A program made the translations under genes and the position numbers. A stretch of DNA of 64,000 nt, taken from contig NC_092672.1 in assembly GCF_964355755.1 (NCBI RefSeq), positions 37,382,501 to 37,446,500 on the forward strand. Direction: 5' to 3'. Numbering within the stretch: position 1 is the stretch's first letter; each line of letters begins with the position of its first letter. Below are positions 39,901 to 51,512 of the stretch, piece by piece. The notes beneath the pieces are model-generated. The model saw nothing but the letters and a program-made list of their open reading frames with translations, was not told the origin of the DNA and did no database searches. The stretch comes from Antedon mediterranea (taxonomy: Eukaryota > Echinodermata > Crinoidea > Comatulida > Antedonidae).

Positions 39901-42900
39901 GCTCGTACTATTTCTTCATCTCTTTTTGCTTGTTTTTCACTTTGTAGTAAATCTTCTAAGTCTTTATTTAACAACTCCAGTTCTTCTCTTCGTCGTTGCT
40001 CGGCAAGTTTCTGTTCTTCCTCCATTTGTGCTCTTTTCTCAGCATCCTCCATTCCCTAAAAACACAGTTAAAATATATAAACAATTGCGCTGTCAAATTC
40101 TATATAACTGACACAAAGTTCCTTCTAAATATTTTTTTTTTTTTTTTAACATTAGCTGAAATAATTAAGTAGTAACTTACTAAACGAACTTCATTGAGCT
40201 GCTCTTCTTTTCTTTTTAATTCCTCTAGATATTCATTTGTTTTTCTCATTTCTTCTTCTTCTTTTTGTTTTCTTAATTCTTGTTCCTGTTCAAGTTTCTT
40301 TTCAGCTTCTGCTCTTTCCTGCAAAACATTTTAGAATAATTAAAAAACCCTCTAGAGTGCTGTAAAGCACCGCTATCGCTATTTAAAAATAACAACTTAC
40401 CGTTTGAATTCTAGCCAACTCCTGTGCTTGTTTTTCCTTTTCTTCTTTCAGAATACTTTGTTTTTCCTCTTCTTCTAATTCTTTTAAATGCCTCTTTTCA
40501 GCTTCTTCCTTTGCCCTTCGTTCTGCTTCTTCAACCGCCTTAAATGGAAAATGGATATTAATTCTGAGAGATGCAACTATAAACTACTAATTGTAGTACC
40601 ACTCTTTAGTACCAACAATTGTCATATCATCATCAACAACATATAGATCATTACAGGCATAACCAGCATATGCACCAATACACAGTATTCATCTTCACCA
40701 ATACACAGTATTCATCTTCACCAATACACAGTATTCATCTTCACCAATACACAGTATTCATCTTCACCAATACACAGTATTCATCTTCACCAATACACAG
40801 TATTCATCTTCACCAATACACAGTATTCATCTTCACCAATACACAGTATTCATCTTCACCAATACACAGTATTCATCTTCACCAATACACAGTATTCATC
40901 TTCACCAATACACAGTATTCATCTTCACCAATACACAGTATTCATCTTCACCAATACACAGTATTCATCTTCACCAATACACAGTATTCATCTTCACCAA
41001 TACACAGTATTCATCTTCACCAATACACAGTATTCATCTTCACCAATACACAGTATTCATCTTCACCAATACACAGTATTCATCTTCACCAATACACAGT
41101 ATTCATCTTCACCAATACACAGTATTCATCTTCACCAATACACAGTATTCATCTTCACCAATACACAGTATTCATCTTCACCAATACACAGTATTCATCT
41201 TCACCAATACACAGTATTCATCTTCACCAATACACAGTATTCATCTTCACCAATACACAGTATTCATCTTCACCAATACACAGTATTCATCTTCACCAAT
41301 ACACAGTATTCATCTTCACCAATACACAGTATTCATCTTCACCAATACACAGTATTCATCTTCACCAATACACAGTATTCATCTTCACCAATACACAGTA
41401 TTCATCTTCACCAATACACAGTATTCATCATCACCAATACACAGTATTCATCTTCACCAATACACAGTATTCATCTTCACCAATACACAGTATTCATCTT
41501 CACCAATACACAGTATTCATCTTCACCAATACACAGTATTCATCTTCACCAATACACAGTATTCATCTTCACCAATACACAGTATTCATCTTCACCAATA
41601 CACAGTATTCATCTTCACCAATACACAGTATTCATCTTCACCAATACACAGTATTCATCTTCACCAATACACAGTATTCATCTTCACCAATACACAGTAT
41701 TCATCTTCACCAATACACAGTATTCATCTTCACCAATACACAGTATTCATCTTCACCAATACACAGTATTCATCTTCACCAATACACAGTATTCATCTTC
41801 ACCAATACACAGTATTCATCTTCACCAATACACAGTATTCATCTTCACCAATACACAGTATTCATCTTCACCAATACACAGTATTCATCTTCACCAATAC
41901 ACAGTATTCATCTTCACCAATACACAGTATTCATCTTCACCAATACACAGTATTCATCTTCACCAATACACAGTATTCATCTTCACCAATACACAGTATT
42001 CATCTTCACCAATACACAGTATTCATCTTCACCAATACACAGTATTCATCTTCACCAATACACAGTATTCATCTTCACCAATACACAGTATTCATCTTCA
42101 CCAATACACAGTATTCATCTTCACCAATACACAGTATTCATCTTCACCAATACACAGTATTCATCTTCACCAATACACAGTATTCATCTTCACCAATACA
42201 CAGTATTCATCATCACCAACATCTTCAGTTTCTCTTACCCCTTTCATGTCATTAAGTTCTTCTTCTCTCTTTTTCAATTCTTCCAAATCATCTTGTCTTC
42301 TCTTTTCCTCTTCCAACTCTCGTTTTCTTCTCATTTCTGCCGCTGCTTCAGCTTGGTTCATTGTTTTCTCATGCTCCTAAGAAAAGTAGAAACAAAAATG
42401 AAATTCTCCAATAAAATATCAAATTTGGAAAGGCAAAACAAACCGTTGATATGTCAACAATATCACTAAACAGTCTTCCTTACTAGTAGTAATGCAGCCA
42501 TTTGTTCTTCTAACAGCTCTTTATCTTTTGCCATCTTCTCTCTTCTTGCTGTTTCTTCTTCGTCCATCTTCTTTCTCTTCTCAGCTTCCTCTTCCGCTTC
42601 TCTTTCTTTCTCCTCTAAGCGCTAAATATGGAATGACAATAAATTAGGTATAAGCCGTAGGCCATTTTTCTGACTTTGATAAAAACAACTGTTTATTTAG
42701 GTGGGTTTATGAATGTGGACCAACATTTAGATTTGTGTGCATAAAATAACAGTTTGGAGGTGGGCTTGATATATAATATATTATTTCTAAATTATTTATT
42801 AAAACAAATCGATTTATGACTGCAATAAAACATTGATCGTTTGTAAACATAAACAAAACCTTCTAATGGAGTACGTTATATTTAAAATAGATTATCACAA

Positions 42901-45900
42901 ACACAGACACTTTCAGTATCAGTCTCAATGTTATATATTAAAAGCAGCAAAAGACATTACCTTTTTCATTAATTCTATTTCTTCATCTTTCTGTCGTTGC
43001 TTTTCTTCCACCTCTTTTTGTTGGTTTCTTATTTTTATTCTTTCTTGTTGTCGTTCTTGAGCACCTTGTAAAATCATTGAGCAGTCCTCCACTTGCAAGC
43101 GTTTCAAAACTAAATTTATAGCTGTAATGGAAACATCAATGTTATTCTTCATTTTTAATATTTATTACACATATACAGTATACTATATAGTCAGGTTAAA
43201 AGAGGTATTCCGTGTGCAATTTGTGGTGAAAGTTGGCAACTTGTCTAAATATCTTTAGCCATTTTTTGACTAAATGTTGTATTAGAGTGAATATAAATAT
43301 ATATGTTGTGAATTATTTGATACTAAAATGAAACCTGTAACACCAGCCATTACAAAGATATAAGCTATTTGAATATTTAGGCCGCCATCTTTAAAAGGCC
43401 CATAAAAGACCCCCCACGAGGTTACAGATTGGGCAACAACGATTTTCTGGTTTATTTTGACCCACTAAAGATATTTAGACTAGTTGCCAACTTTCACCAC
43501 AAATTGCACACGGGACCCTATTTTATGACATCTTTTAACCCGACTAATACAACAATTAAAAAAATATAGCCTGCAATACTATACAAAATGTAGAGATTTT
43601 TCTTTTGGTGTCAAATACATTTTTAGAGCAGACTTAAAATTGTTTATTGATACCGCATTTCTTTGTTTAGAGGGCAGCATATTCAGGTAGGTTGATTCTC
43701 TATAGATAAAACTGTTTTTAAATGTTTCAATTTACAGGAAAGGGACGACAAATTTCCTCCGTCATCACTGTGGTATGACGACATTCACAGATTTTAATAT
43801 AATCATTTTAATATGTGTTATGATATATAAATACATCAATTGGTTTCTAAAGGTAATTGACTTAATTTGACCTCGGAAGTAAATGTTGCAATGTATATTA
43901 ATAGCAAGTGATACTGTCAAAGCAGTAGGGGTCTGTAATGGAGTCACACCACTCCACCTATAAGACATCGACATATAAGGACTGAAACTCCAAAAATAAA
44001 CAAACTAAATCCAAGGCTTAAGAGAATACCAGACAGCTTGTGTAATATAATAATTGATTCATATGCTTTGGAAGGAAAATTAATCATCAAAACAATATCA
44101 GTAAATTTTAATTTATTAAATATAATGATATAAGTATCAATAATCATTTACTTTTTATGACATTTTCTTCAAATTTTAAGTTTATTGTTCCAGTGACAAC
44201 ATGTAATAGAAACTACTACATAATAAGTATTTTAATGTCCATACCTGAAACCCATTCCTGTCTTTCTCGCCGATCGCTTGCACTAAACTCATAACTAGTT
44301 TTCTCATTCGTTGACTTCTCATCTTTGTAAAGACGGAACATGTTCTTGTATTTTCCATCATCTATCAACTGAAAATACCACAACTATTAAATAATGGTTT
44401 TCCCACTTATTTTTAAATTTAAACTGTTTTTTCCCTACTATGACTTTAAATACAATATTAAAAATAAACAAGTTGAAAAGGTTTTAGTTCCAGAAATCAA
44501 TGTATCTTGTAATAAAAAATAAATGAGAAACAATAAAAATTCATTGTATTTTTAGGGATTAAGAAAAAACCACAACTACAGATATTGATACCCAAGCATT
44601 TGTCAGCAATTTTTCTTTTGTTTTACACACATGCAGTTTTATAGTAAGACAAAACAATTGTAGTTCAGACAGTTACTCTGAGTGTCTGTGTTTTCAATTA
44701 ATTACTTACAACATTAATTGCTTAACATTAGTAATAATATGATAAAGCAACACTGACATAATAATACCAGTATTACTTCCTCTTAGGTGTGGGATGGTTA
44801 ACAACTGGCCTGGAACAATTGAATACTATCTGAATGTACTTGTACTGTACAAATACACTTTACTTTGACATGGTAAATATACCATGAACTATGCTCTCTA
44901 AATACTGTTATTGTATATTTATAGTTTCACTTTTATGATTTTGAAACATACATATTAATAGTAGGCCTAATACAGTATAATCTGGTTAATAATGTACCCC
45001 TTTAACATTTCCTAGCTAAACCATAGAGTAAAGCTAAACGCCACTAATATGCGCATTTTTGTGTGGTGTTCGCATTTTGTGTGGTGTACAATTTTTGTGT
45101 GGTGTGCGCATTTTATGTGGTGTGCAATTTTTGTGTGGTGTGCGCATTTTGTGTGGTGTGCGCATTTTATTTGGGGTGCGCATTTTGTGTGGTGTGCATA
45201 TTTTGTGTGGTGTGCATATTTTGTGTGGTGTGCGCATTTTGTGTGGTGTGCGCATTTTGTGTGGTGTGCGCATTTTATTTGGGGTGCGCATTTTGTGTGG
45301 TGTGCATATTTTGTGTGGTGTGCGCATTTTGTGTGGTGTGCGCATTTTGTGTGGTGTGCATATTTTGTGTGGTGTGCGCATTTTGTGTGGTGTGCGCATT
45401 TTGTGTGGTGTGCATATTTTGTGTGGTGTGCGCATTTTATTTGGGGTGCGCATCTTGTGTGGTGTGCATATTTTGTGTGGTGTGCGCATTTTGTGTGGTG
45501 TGCATATTTTGTGTGGTGTGCGCATTTTGTGTGGTGTGCGCATTTTGTGTGGTGTGCATATTTTGTGTGGTGTGCGCATTTTGTGTGGTGTGCATATTTT
45601 GTGTGGTGTGCGCATTTTGTGTGGTGTGCGCATTTTGTGTGGTGTGTGCATTTTGTGTGGTGTGCATATTTTGTGTGGTGTGCGCATTTTATTTGGGGTG
45701 CGCATCTTGTGTGGTGTGCATATTTTGTGTGGTGTGCGCATTTTGTGTGCTGTGCGCATTTTGTGTGGTGTGCATATTTTGTGTGGTGTGCGCATTTTAT
45801 TTGGGGTGCGCATTTTGTGTGGTGTGCGCATTTTGTGTGGTGTGCGCATTTTGTGTGGTGTGCGCATTTTGCGTGGTGTGCGCATTTTGCGTGGTGTGCG

Positions 45901-48900
45901 CATTTTCTGTGGGTGCGCATTTTGTGTGGTGTGCATATTTTGTGTGGTGTGCGCATTTTATGTAGTGTGCATATTTTGTGTGGTGTGCGCATTTTATGTG
46001 GTGTGCGCATTTTGTGTGGTGTGCGCATTTTATGTGGTGTGCGCATTTTGTGTGGTGTGCGCATTTTGTGTGGTGTGCGCATTTTGTGTGGTGTGCGCAT
46101 TTTGCGTGGTGTGCATATTTTGTGTGGTGTGCGCATTTTGTGTGGTGTGCATATTTTGTGTGGTGTGCGCATTTTATGTGGTGTGCATATTTTGTGTGGT
46201 GTGCGCATTTTGTGTGGTGTGCGCATTTTGTGTGGTGTGCGCATTTTATGTAGTGTGCGCATTTTGCGTGGTGTGCGCATTTTGCGTGGTGTGCGCATTT
46301 TGTGTGGTGTGCATATTTTGTGTGGTGTGCGCATTTTATGTGGTGTGCATATTTTGTGTGGTGTGCGCATTTTGTGTGGTGTGCATATTTTGTGTGGTGT
46401 GCGCATTTTATGTGGTGTGCATATTTTGTGTGGTGTGCGCATTTTGTGTGGTGTGCGCATTTTGTGTGGTGTGCGCATTTTGTGTGTTGTGCCCACTCCG
46501 GTGTGTGTCAACTCTAGGGTATGAAGCATTATTATTGTATTTTTTATTATCTTCAAAAGAAAGCTATTCAGTATTCTTTTCCTCTTGTTCAAAACCAACA
46601 TCCTCTAAAGCAACATCCTCTAAACCAACATCCTCTAAAGCAACATCCTCTAAACCAACATCCTCTAAACCAACATCCTCTAAAGCTCTCTATATACTAT
46701 CAAATTTTATGTGACAAAAAAATGTGATGTGCCCATATATGGATATTTTATGTCATATCACTACCATATTTGGGCATATCTCTACCATATTTGGGCACAT
46801 CACAGTTGTTTTGTCAAACTAGTTTGATTTGATAGACAGAGCTTAATATTAGTTGGCAGTAGGCCTATTCAATGGTAACATTAATGCTGTCAATTTTATT
46901 TTATTTTATTTTATTCAATCAAAACCAACAGCGATAAATACCGCCACTAACAGGTTTGAAACATAAAACAATACAACATCAAAAACGGTTAACAATAAAA
47001 TACAGATAAAATATATATATATATATATAAAAAACATAGATTGGCATGCCATAAAAAATTTCAATTAAAACAGGTTATGCAGACTGTTCAAGAAGTGAAC
47101 ACATCATCGTCCTCTTAAAATAACCAAGTCTATCATTAAAAATATCGATATGATGGCCAATTTATTGGTAAAATCGATAGAAAATATTGAAATAATGACA
47201 AAACAGGAAATAAATGTGCCCATGGCCAGGGTGCAACAACACAAATCACAATATTTTCATAGAAATTGTTGTAAAGGGAGCAAACAAACATGCAATTCTA
47301 TCTTATCTCGACGTGAAAAAAAACCATTGTACTTAAGTACAATCAACTTTCTTATTGTGTTGGAAACATTATAGACATTATTATTAGGCCTGCTTTGAAA
47401 AGTAGCTGGCTATGATGAATACAATACAAGGTTACTACATGTGTTATTTACTTATAAGTACTGTAGTTGATTAATCTTGGTAAAATTAAAACTCAAGGAT
47501 ACACTGCACTACACTCAAGATCAAGGTAAATCTTGGCCTGATAAGAAATCAGAAAGAAAAGAAAAAAAATAAAGAAAAAAATAAGGAAAAGACTTAAAGA
47601 AAGAAAGAAAGAAAATGCCAAGAAAGAAAAGAAAGAAAATACAGAGAATTAAGTATCTTTCCTCAGAGCAACACACAAAAAACAAAACTCTGTCTACACT
47701 ATCAAACTGGTTTAAGAAAAAAATAAGGAAGAGACTCAAGAAAGAAAGTAAGACAGAGCTTCAGATACATTATTAAAATCTCAAAAAATTAAGAAATTTT
47801 TTTTATCAATAATGAGCTTATGTTTAAAATCTGATCTGATTAGACTAATTTTAAAGGTATTTTGATTCTCTGGTACCAGGAACATATTAAAAGAAACATC
47901 AACTACAATTATCTTGTTTGTTTATGATCATTATACACAAGAAGTAATAAGTAATAATAATGGACACACCTATAAAGTAAATGTGCAATTTATACTGGCA
48001 GGTGAATTCAAACAATTAGTGTTTATTAAACTACAATTATACATTATGTTTATGTAAAAATCCCTGTCATTATTATTATGTACACAAAATACTGTGCAAG
48101 CGCTCGACTCTTTCTACAGCGAACGTCTTGCATCACCAACCATCCTCTTCATAAGGACATTATCGGCTCCGTTATAGTTAGAAGTGGTAGGATGAGGACG
48201 GTGAATGCGCAGACGTACCGTTACAAGTACTCGTTCTACCCAGCTGGGATAAGGCATTATAACAAAACATTTGTTAGATAGTCCCCGTTATATTTATATT
48301 TATTTTAGGCAAGCCAAGGCTTATGAGCACTGTAATTTCCATTATTATTTTGGACAATAAATGAATCTGTATCTGTATCTGTACTTTGGAAATGAGAAAT
48401 ATTATTTAAATTAATAGTACCTTGATACAAGTATATTTAATGTTTTATATGCTTACATATGTTACCATTGTGTTTCTCTAACAGACCATTGATAGAAGAC
48501 AAATAAAAGCCAAGGACAACAAATCATTTTACCTCCCACTAATTTCAACTCTTAAAGTTTGAAAGTTAAATATTTATACTTCATTGGTTATTAAACCTAT
48601 CTAAGTTCCCATTTTCAAACTTTGCTACGCACGGTTTTATCGAATGAATTAGAAGCCCTTCGGAGGTGTTCAGTTCAAAGAATCCATGTATCAACATGTC
48701 AAAAAGAAAGGAGTTGTGGGGGTATCTACCCAGAATACCATGCCAATGACCAATGAACTACTGTTTGTAGACAGTTAAAATGTACTAATTATATAGAAAT
48801 GGGACATACCTCAACTTTCCAAAGTGGCGTTAAAACGATTTGACCTTTAGCCTCCTGCTCGCTTCGGTCAGTATAATATGTGATGGAGTCTTGCATTAAA

Positions 48901-50552
48901 ACAAACCAACGCTCTTTCCATGACTTTATCATGTGGCCTTTCTTCTTTATCATTCCCTGTTGAAAAAATAAGCAGAAGTTGTTGAATGTTGCAGTGTGAT
49001 AATGATAAAAAACAATTGATAAAGAAATAACTCATTATTTTGTTAATCTTTATCAATTGGTGTGTTCGATTCAGACAAGCTTTGTGCTCAACTGAAAAAA
49101 TCTGTTCCCATTAGAGTAAGTACTACTTTTTGGAATGGTAAGTTGTAAACTGTTAATGCAAGCGTGTGTTTGTTAAGTACTAACTTTACGCTCAAATACT
49201 CAACGGATAAACTATACTTAACATTAAAATCGCAATCGAATACTCAAAACCTTTTTGTGAATTAAAAGAATAAAAGGTTTTTTAAAAAATCAAAAATAAA
49301 AGAAAACAAATTATAAAATTGACCTTTTTCTCGACCTCCCTAACACACTCATCATGCACGTCCTTAACCGCCATTTGCAGAACCATTTTATCCATCAAAC
49401 GACCATAGTCGCACTCCAGCGCACTCAAGAGTTCGGTAAATTTAAAAAATTGTTTATCTTTGTACAGCTCATCAAACTGTGCCTGTTTCCATTTCTTTCC
49501 CATTGCTGTCACCATTTTCTCAAGCAGGATCTCAAACTCTTCTCGATCAATACTTATAGGAAAAACATCTGGCTCGACTAATATATTAAATATTTGCCAT
49601 AATTTGTAAACGTCATTGAGGTGGAAGGACTCCAATTCACGACCTTTGTATTTCTTGGAGCACAACATCCAGCTAACATCTTCAAACTTTTTCATGTCAA
49701 TTAGATCACCTTCTATAAATTTTTGACTGGAGATGAAGTCGTAGTAATCCGTGAAATTGATAGAATCAGGTGAATCTTTAAAATATTCTGCCAACCTATT
49801 GGCAACTAAACTGCTGTTGTTAACGCCGAGTGAGTTGCCAATGTGGGCCGTGATAATCTGCGAAGAAATTTTATATTTTCATTTTTTTAGTATTCCACAT
49901 CAGGGAATGTATCCATGGTTTTTTAAAAAGGGGGTTCTGTTCTCACAACTTTTAATATATTATTAGTCTGTGAATTATTGATATCAAAATGTATTTCAGA
50001 AATCAATCTTATTTATCAAACCATGTGCAACATCAAAATCTTTGCAATTCCAAGATACTAATCAATGATCATGATTTAATGAATAATAGTGTTATCAAAA
50101 AAAGATTGAACCATGGAATGTTCAATCAAAAAAAGATTGAACCATGGAGTCTTTTTTTGATTGAACACGCCATATAACATTCAATGGTTCACACTCCAAT
50201 TATCACCTTTATTTATAAAAATGTATTCAGTGTAGCTTCATTTATTGTTATAATAATAGTTAGTTGTCCGTTCAAATCAAAATTAGGGAGTAGAGGCCTA
50301 TTATAGGCCTAAATAGTATACCACTATCAATATGTTATGCATCAAGCACAACACAATACATGCACCCTGTATTGGGCATTTCACCGTGGTCTGTTTACCT
50401 TCAAGGAGCCTTTACAGTAAGTAACGCCTTTAGTAACTTACCCGTAGCTGTTGCTTATCTACCAGTCCATTTTTGTTTTCGTCTAAGGCATCAAAAACAT
50501 GCCACAGCCAACAACAAACTTTCCGCTTTCTTTCTGTTGTCTTTTCAGTCAT
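36918..50552 (-). CDS. SWAP70: SWAP70/DEF6-family protein, complete, 13 exons
   Basis: Exons in transcript order: 50552-50442, 49857-49324, 48956-48810, 44368-44245, 43121-42961, 42621-42484, 42376-42239, 40538-40401, 40318-40181, 40055-39889, 39731-39512, 38875-38681, 37052-36918; all phases agree, giving 781 aa. Residues 17-37 hold a degenerate EF-hand loop (DENKNGLVDKQQ). The DEF6-type N-terminal region follows (FEDVSWMLCSKKYKG, LWQIFNILVEP). A PH domain lies at about 214-320 (GMIKKKGHMIKSWKERWFVL to WVSAINLVLKRL), and a long coiled coil at about 325-675 includes DEEIVRAVQARLLDEESEKR. Human SWAP70 and DEF6 are 585 and 631 aa, so the coiled coil is longer here. The family binds PIP3, activates Rac and bundles actin. 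Single invertebrate orthologue versus one paralogue cannot be told apart here. Confidence 0.94.
37096..37199. repeat. MITE-A copy, short form
   Basis: Ends 'aaagctctgtctacactatc' and 'gatagtgtagacagagcta'; the left inner arm is deleted. It starts 44 bp from the last SWAP70-type exon. Confidence 0.87.
37632..37774. repeat. MITE-A copy near consensus
   Basis: Ends 'aaagctctgtctacactatc' and 'gatagtgtagacagtgcttt', with inner arms 'gatgtgcccatatatgaaca' and 'accatatttgggcacatcac'. This is one of the best-preserved copies; intronic. Confidence 0.9.
38116..38433. repeat. MITE-A copy split by a 183-bp insertion
   Basis: Left part 'aactctgtctacactatcaa' to 'gatgatgtcatatatgggg' and right part 'taccatatttgggcacatca' to 'gaagacagagcttt' flank 38188-38370. 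The insert ends 'ggacaataaagatactatga', like a LINE or SINE 3' tail; no coding is visible in it. Confidence 0.75.
39063..39304. repeat. MITE-B copy carrying a nested MITE-A
   Basis: MITE-B ends 'tttggttcccaataggacgt' and 'gctagtgggaaccaagctta' enclose a complete MITE-A at 39118-39257 ('aagctctgtctacactatca' to 'gatagtgtaggcagagcttt'). The MITE-A therefore inserted later. Confidence 0.87.
39360..39501. repeat. MITE-A copy ending next to a SWAP70-type exon
   Basis: Ends 'aagccctgtctacactatca' and 'gatagtgtagacagagcttt'. It stops 10 bp from the splice donor at 39511 and covers the start of that intron. Confidence 0.9.
40181..42621 (-). other. SWAP70: Four consecutive 138-nt coiled-coil exons of the SWAP70-type gene
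   Basis: Exons 42621-42484, 42376-42239, 40538-40401 and 40318-40181 are each exactly 138 nt, phase 0-0, coding 46 residues. The second and fourth share LEELKKREEELN and LEELKRKEEQLN at the same place. The first and third share EEAEKR at residues 11-16 and 9-14 with similar Glu/Lys/Arg spacing. This supports duplication of a two-exon (92-residue) block. The intron between the two pairs is filled by the 23-bp minisatellite. Any one exon can be skipped without a frameshift. Confidence 0.85.
40664..42218. repeat. 23-bp minisatellite, about 67 near-identical copies
   Basis: The unit 'ttcatcttcaccaatacaca' plus 'gta' repeats with almost no variation; single changes occur at about 41429 and at the 3' end ('catcatcacc'). 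Having no stop in any plus-strand frame, it creates a spurious 616-codon ORF (40619-42469). It begins 20 bp downstream of the splice donor of SWAP70-type exon 42376-42239. The homogeneity points to recent expansion and probable length polymorphism. Confidence 0.97.
43188..43548. repeat. MITE-E, 360-bp element with about 75-bp inverted ends
   Basis: The left end 'aggttaaaagaggtattccg' continues through 'tgcaatttgtggtgaaagtt' to 'ctaaatatcttta'. The right end is its complement, 'taaagatatttagactagtt' through 'aactttcaccacaaattgca' to 'tcttttaacccga'. Non-coding centre. Intronic in the SWAP70-type gene. Confidence 0.87.
45050..46497. repeat. 18-bp GT-rich minisatellite, about 80 copies
   Basis: The unit is 'gtgtggtgtgcgcatttt' with variants (gcatatttt, 'ttatttggggt', 'gcgtggt', 'ttatgtggt'). 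Because 18 is a multiple of three and no unit contains a stop in several frames, long ORFs appear on both strands; none is a gene. Each unit contains the alternating purine-pyrimidine run GTGTGCGCAT. Intronic in the SWAP70-type gene between exons 48956-48810 and 44368-44245. Confidence 0.96.
46598..46682. repeat. 15-bp tandem repeat, about 6 copies
   Basis: The unit 'catcctctaaagcaa' alternates with 'catcctctaaaccaa'. The last unit runs straight into the left end of the MITE-A copy at 46683, whose 'ctctaaagctct' resembles the unit. Confidence 0.9.
46683..46843. repeat. MITE-A copy
   Basis: Ends 'aaagctctctatatactatc' and 'gatttgatagacagagctta', with the inner arm word 'taccatatttgggca' duplicated. 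Intronic. Confidence 0.83.
47545..47765. repeat. Purine-rich microsatellite plus degenerate MITE-A
   Basis: A long GAAA/GGAAA-rich tract (47550-47645) is followed by a MITE-A remnant, 'aactctgtctacactatcaa' to 'agtaagacagagctt' (47688-47761), whose centre is replaced by the same purine-rich sequence. Confidence 0.7.
48060..48385 (+). mobile_element. LINE 3' end
   Basis: The frame 48078-48281 encodes a reverse-transcriptase C-terminal tail (VRSGRMRTVNAQTYRYKYS, FYPAGIRHYNKT) and stops. The 3' UTR has 'ggacaataaatgaatctgta' and a (TGTATC)n tail near 48367-48382. It lies in an intron of the SWAP70-type gene, antisense to it. Confidence 0.75.
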
Positions 50553-51000
50553 TATTCAGTCGTAATAGTTTTCTTAACCTGGTAACAAGAAGTAACTCTA
50601 CTCCAACCAAGGCAATCAAACAACAGTACCAACGTCGACCTTTGATTTGTTCGCAGGTTAGCCGAGTTTTTTTATTTCCTGGTGTTTTGATTACGTGATC
50701 TTTTGTGGTTATGCGGAAGTTTTAAAAACCGGATAGGGCCTTTATAATTACCATCTACGTCACAGGGTCCGGATTATTCCACACTTTGTAATATAATATA
50801 TACGGGCAAAGAAATGTTTGATATACGAATTATGATATGTTTATAATATAGTTACTCATCAACTAATGACTGTAAATGGATCCAAATAGGAAGGATAGGA
50901 CAGGGAGTTGTAAACAATTCTCCCTGGGTAGGATGTATGTGTTATCGCGCACAATCCGTTCCGCACGTGCGCCGCGCTCCTCATAATCTGCATTTTTTTT

Positions 51001-51512
51001 ATTTAAAGATGTATTGTCCCTTTGACTAATTCCAAAAAAAAAATTTTTTTTAAATTTCGAAAAAAAGTGGGTCATTTTGAATTATCATAATAAAAATATA
51101 ATTTAACCGAAATACAGATGTTTTTTTGTTCAAAAAATAACTTTGACTTCCAGTCAAAGTTTTCAATCAAAACATATCCCATAATGCAATGCGCTTGTTT
51201 GGCTACTCTGTATGTCCTCGCGATCTGTGTGAAAACACCTTCTCAACCGTGATGAGTTGTAAACAATCCTAATTAGCATCATGCATAATGCATACTCATG
51301 GTTTGAAATCTTTGTTTACTTTCGCTTGCGACGATTTCTCAGACGAAATGTAATCTAATTAATTTACCTGTTAATTACGTAAACTGTTGTTTTTGGCTCG
51401 AATTTTCGACTTAAAGTGAATAACTTTAATATTACTTTGATATGGCCAATTTAAATTTAGAATATTTTTTTTTTTCATTTTTTGTGTTTCAAGGGACAAT
51501 ACATCTTTAAAG
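51001..51512. repeat. MITE-F, 510-bp element with inverted ends
   Basis: Left end 'tttaaagatgtattgtccct', right end 'gggacaatacatctttaaa'. The arms then pair less well through A/T-rich tracts. It is upstream of the SWAP70-type start codon, between that gene and the 30-bp array. No coding content. Confidence 0.83.

Noticed and set aside
40619-42469. 616-codon ORF
   Set aside because: It is the 23-bp minisatellite read through; the unit has no stop in any plus-strand frame, and the peptide is a 23-residue repeat with no gene features.
45012-46714. Several ORFs of 300-550 codons on both strands, Cys/His-rich or Val/Cys-rich
   Set aside because: All are readings of the 18-bp repeat, whose length is a multiple of three. 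Overlapping open frames on both strands show that it is repeat composition, not coding.
50085-50175. Inverted and direct repeats of 'aaaaaagattgaaccatgg'
   Set aside because: Real but very short; it looks like local slippage with no family or context that supports more.
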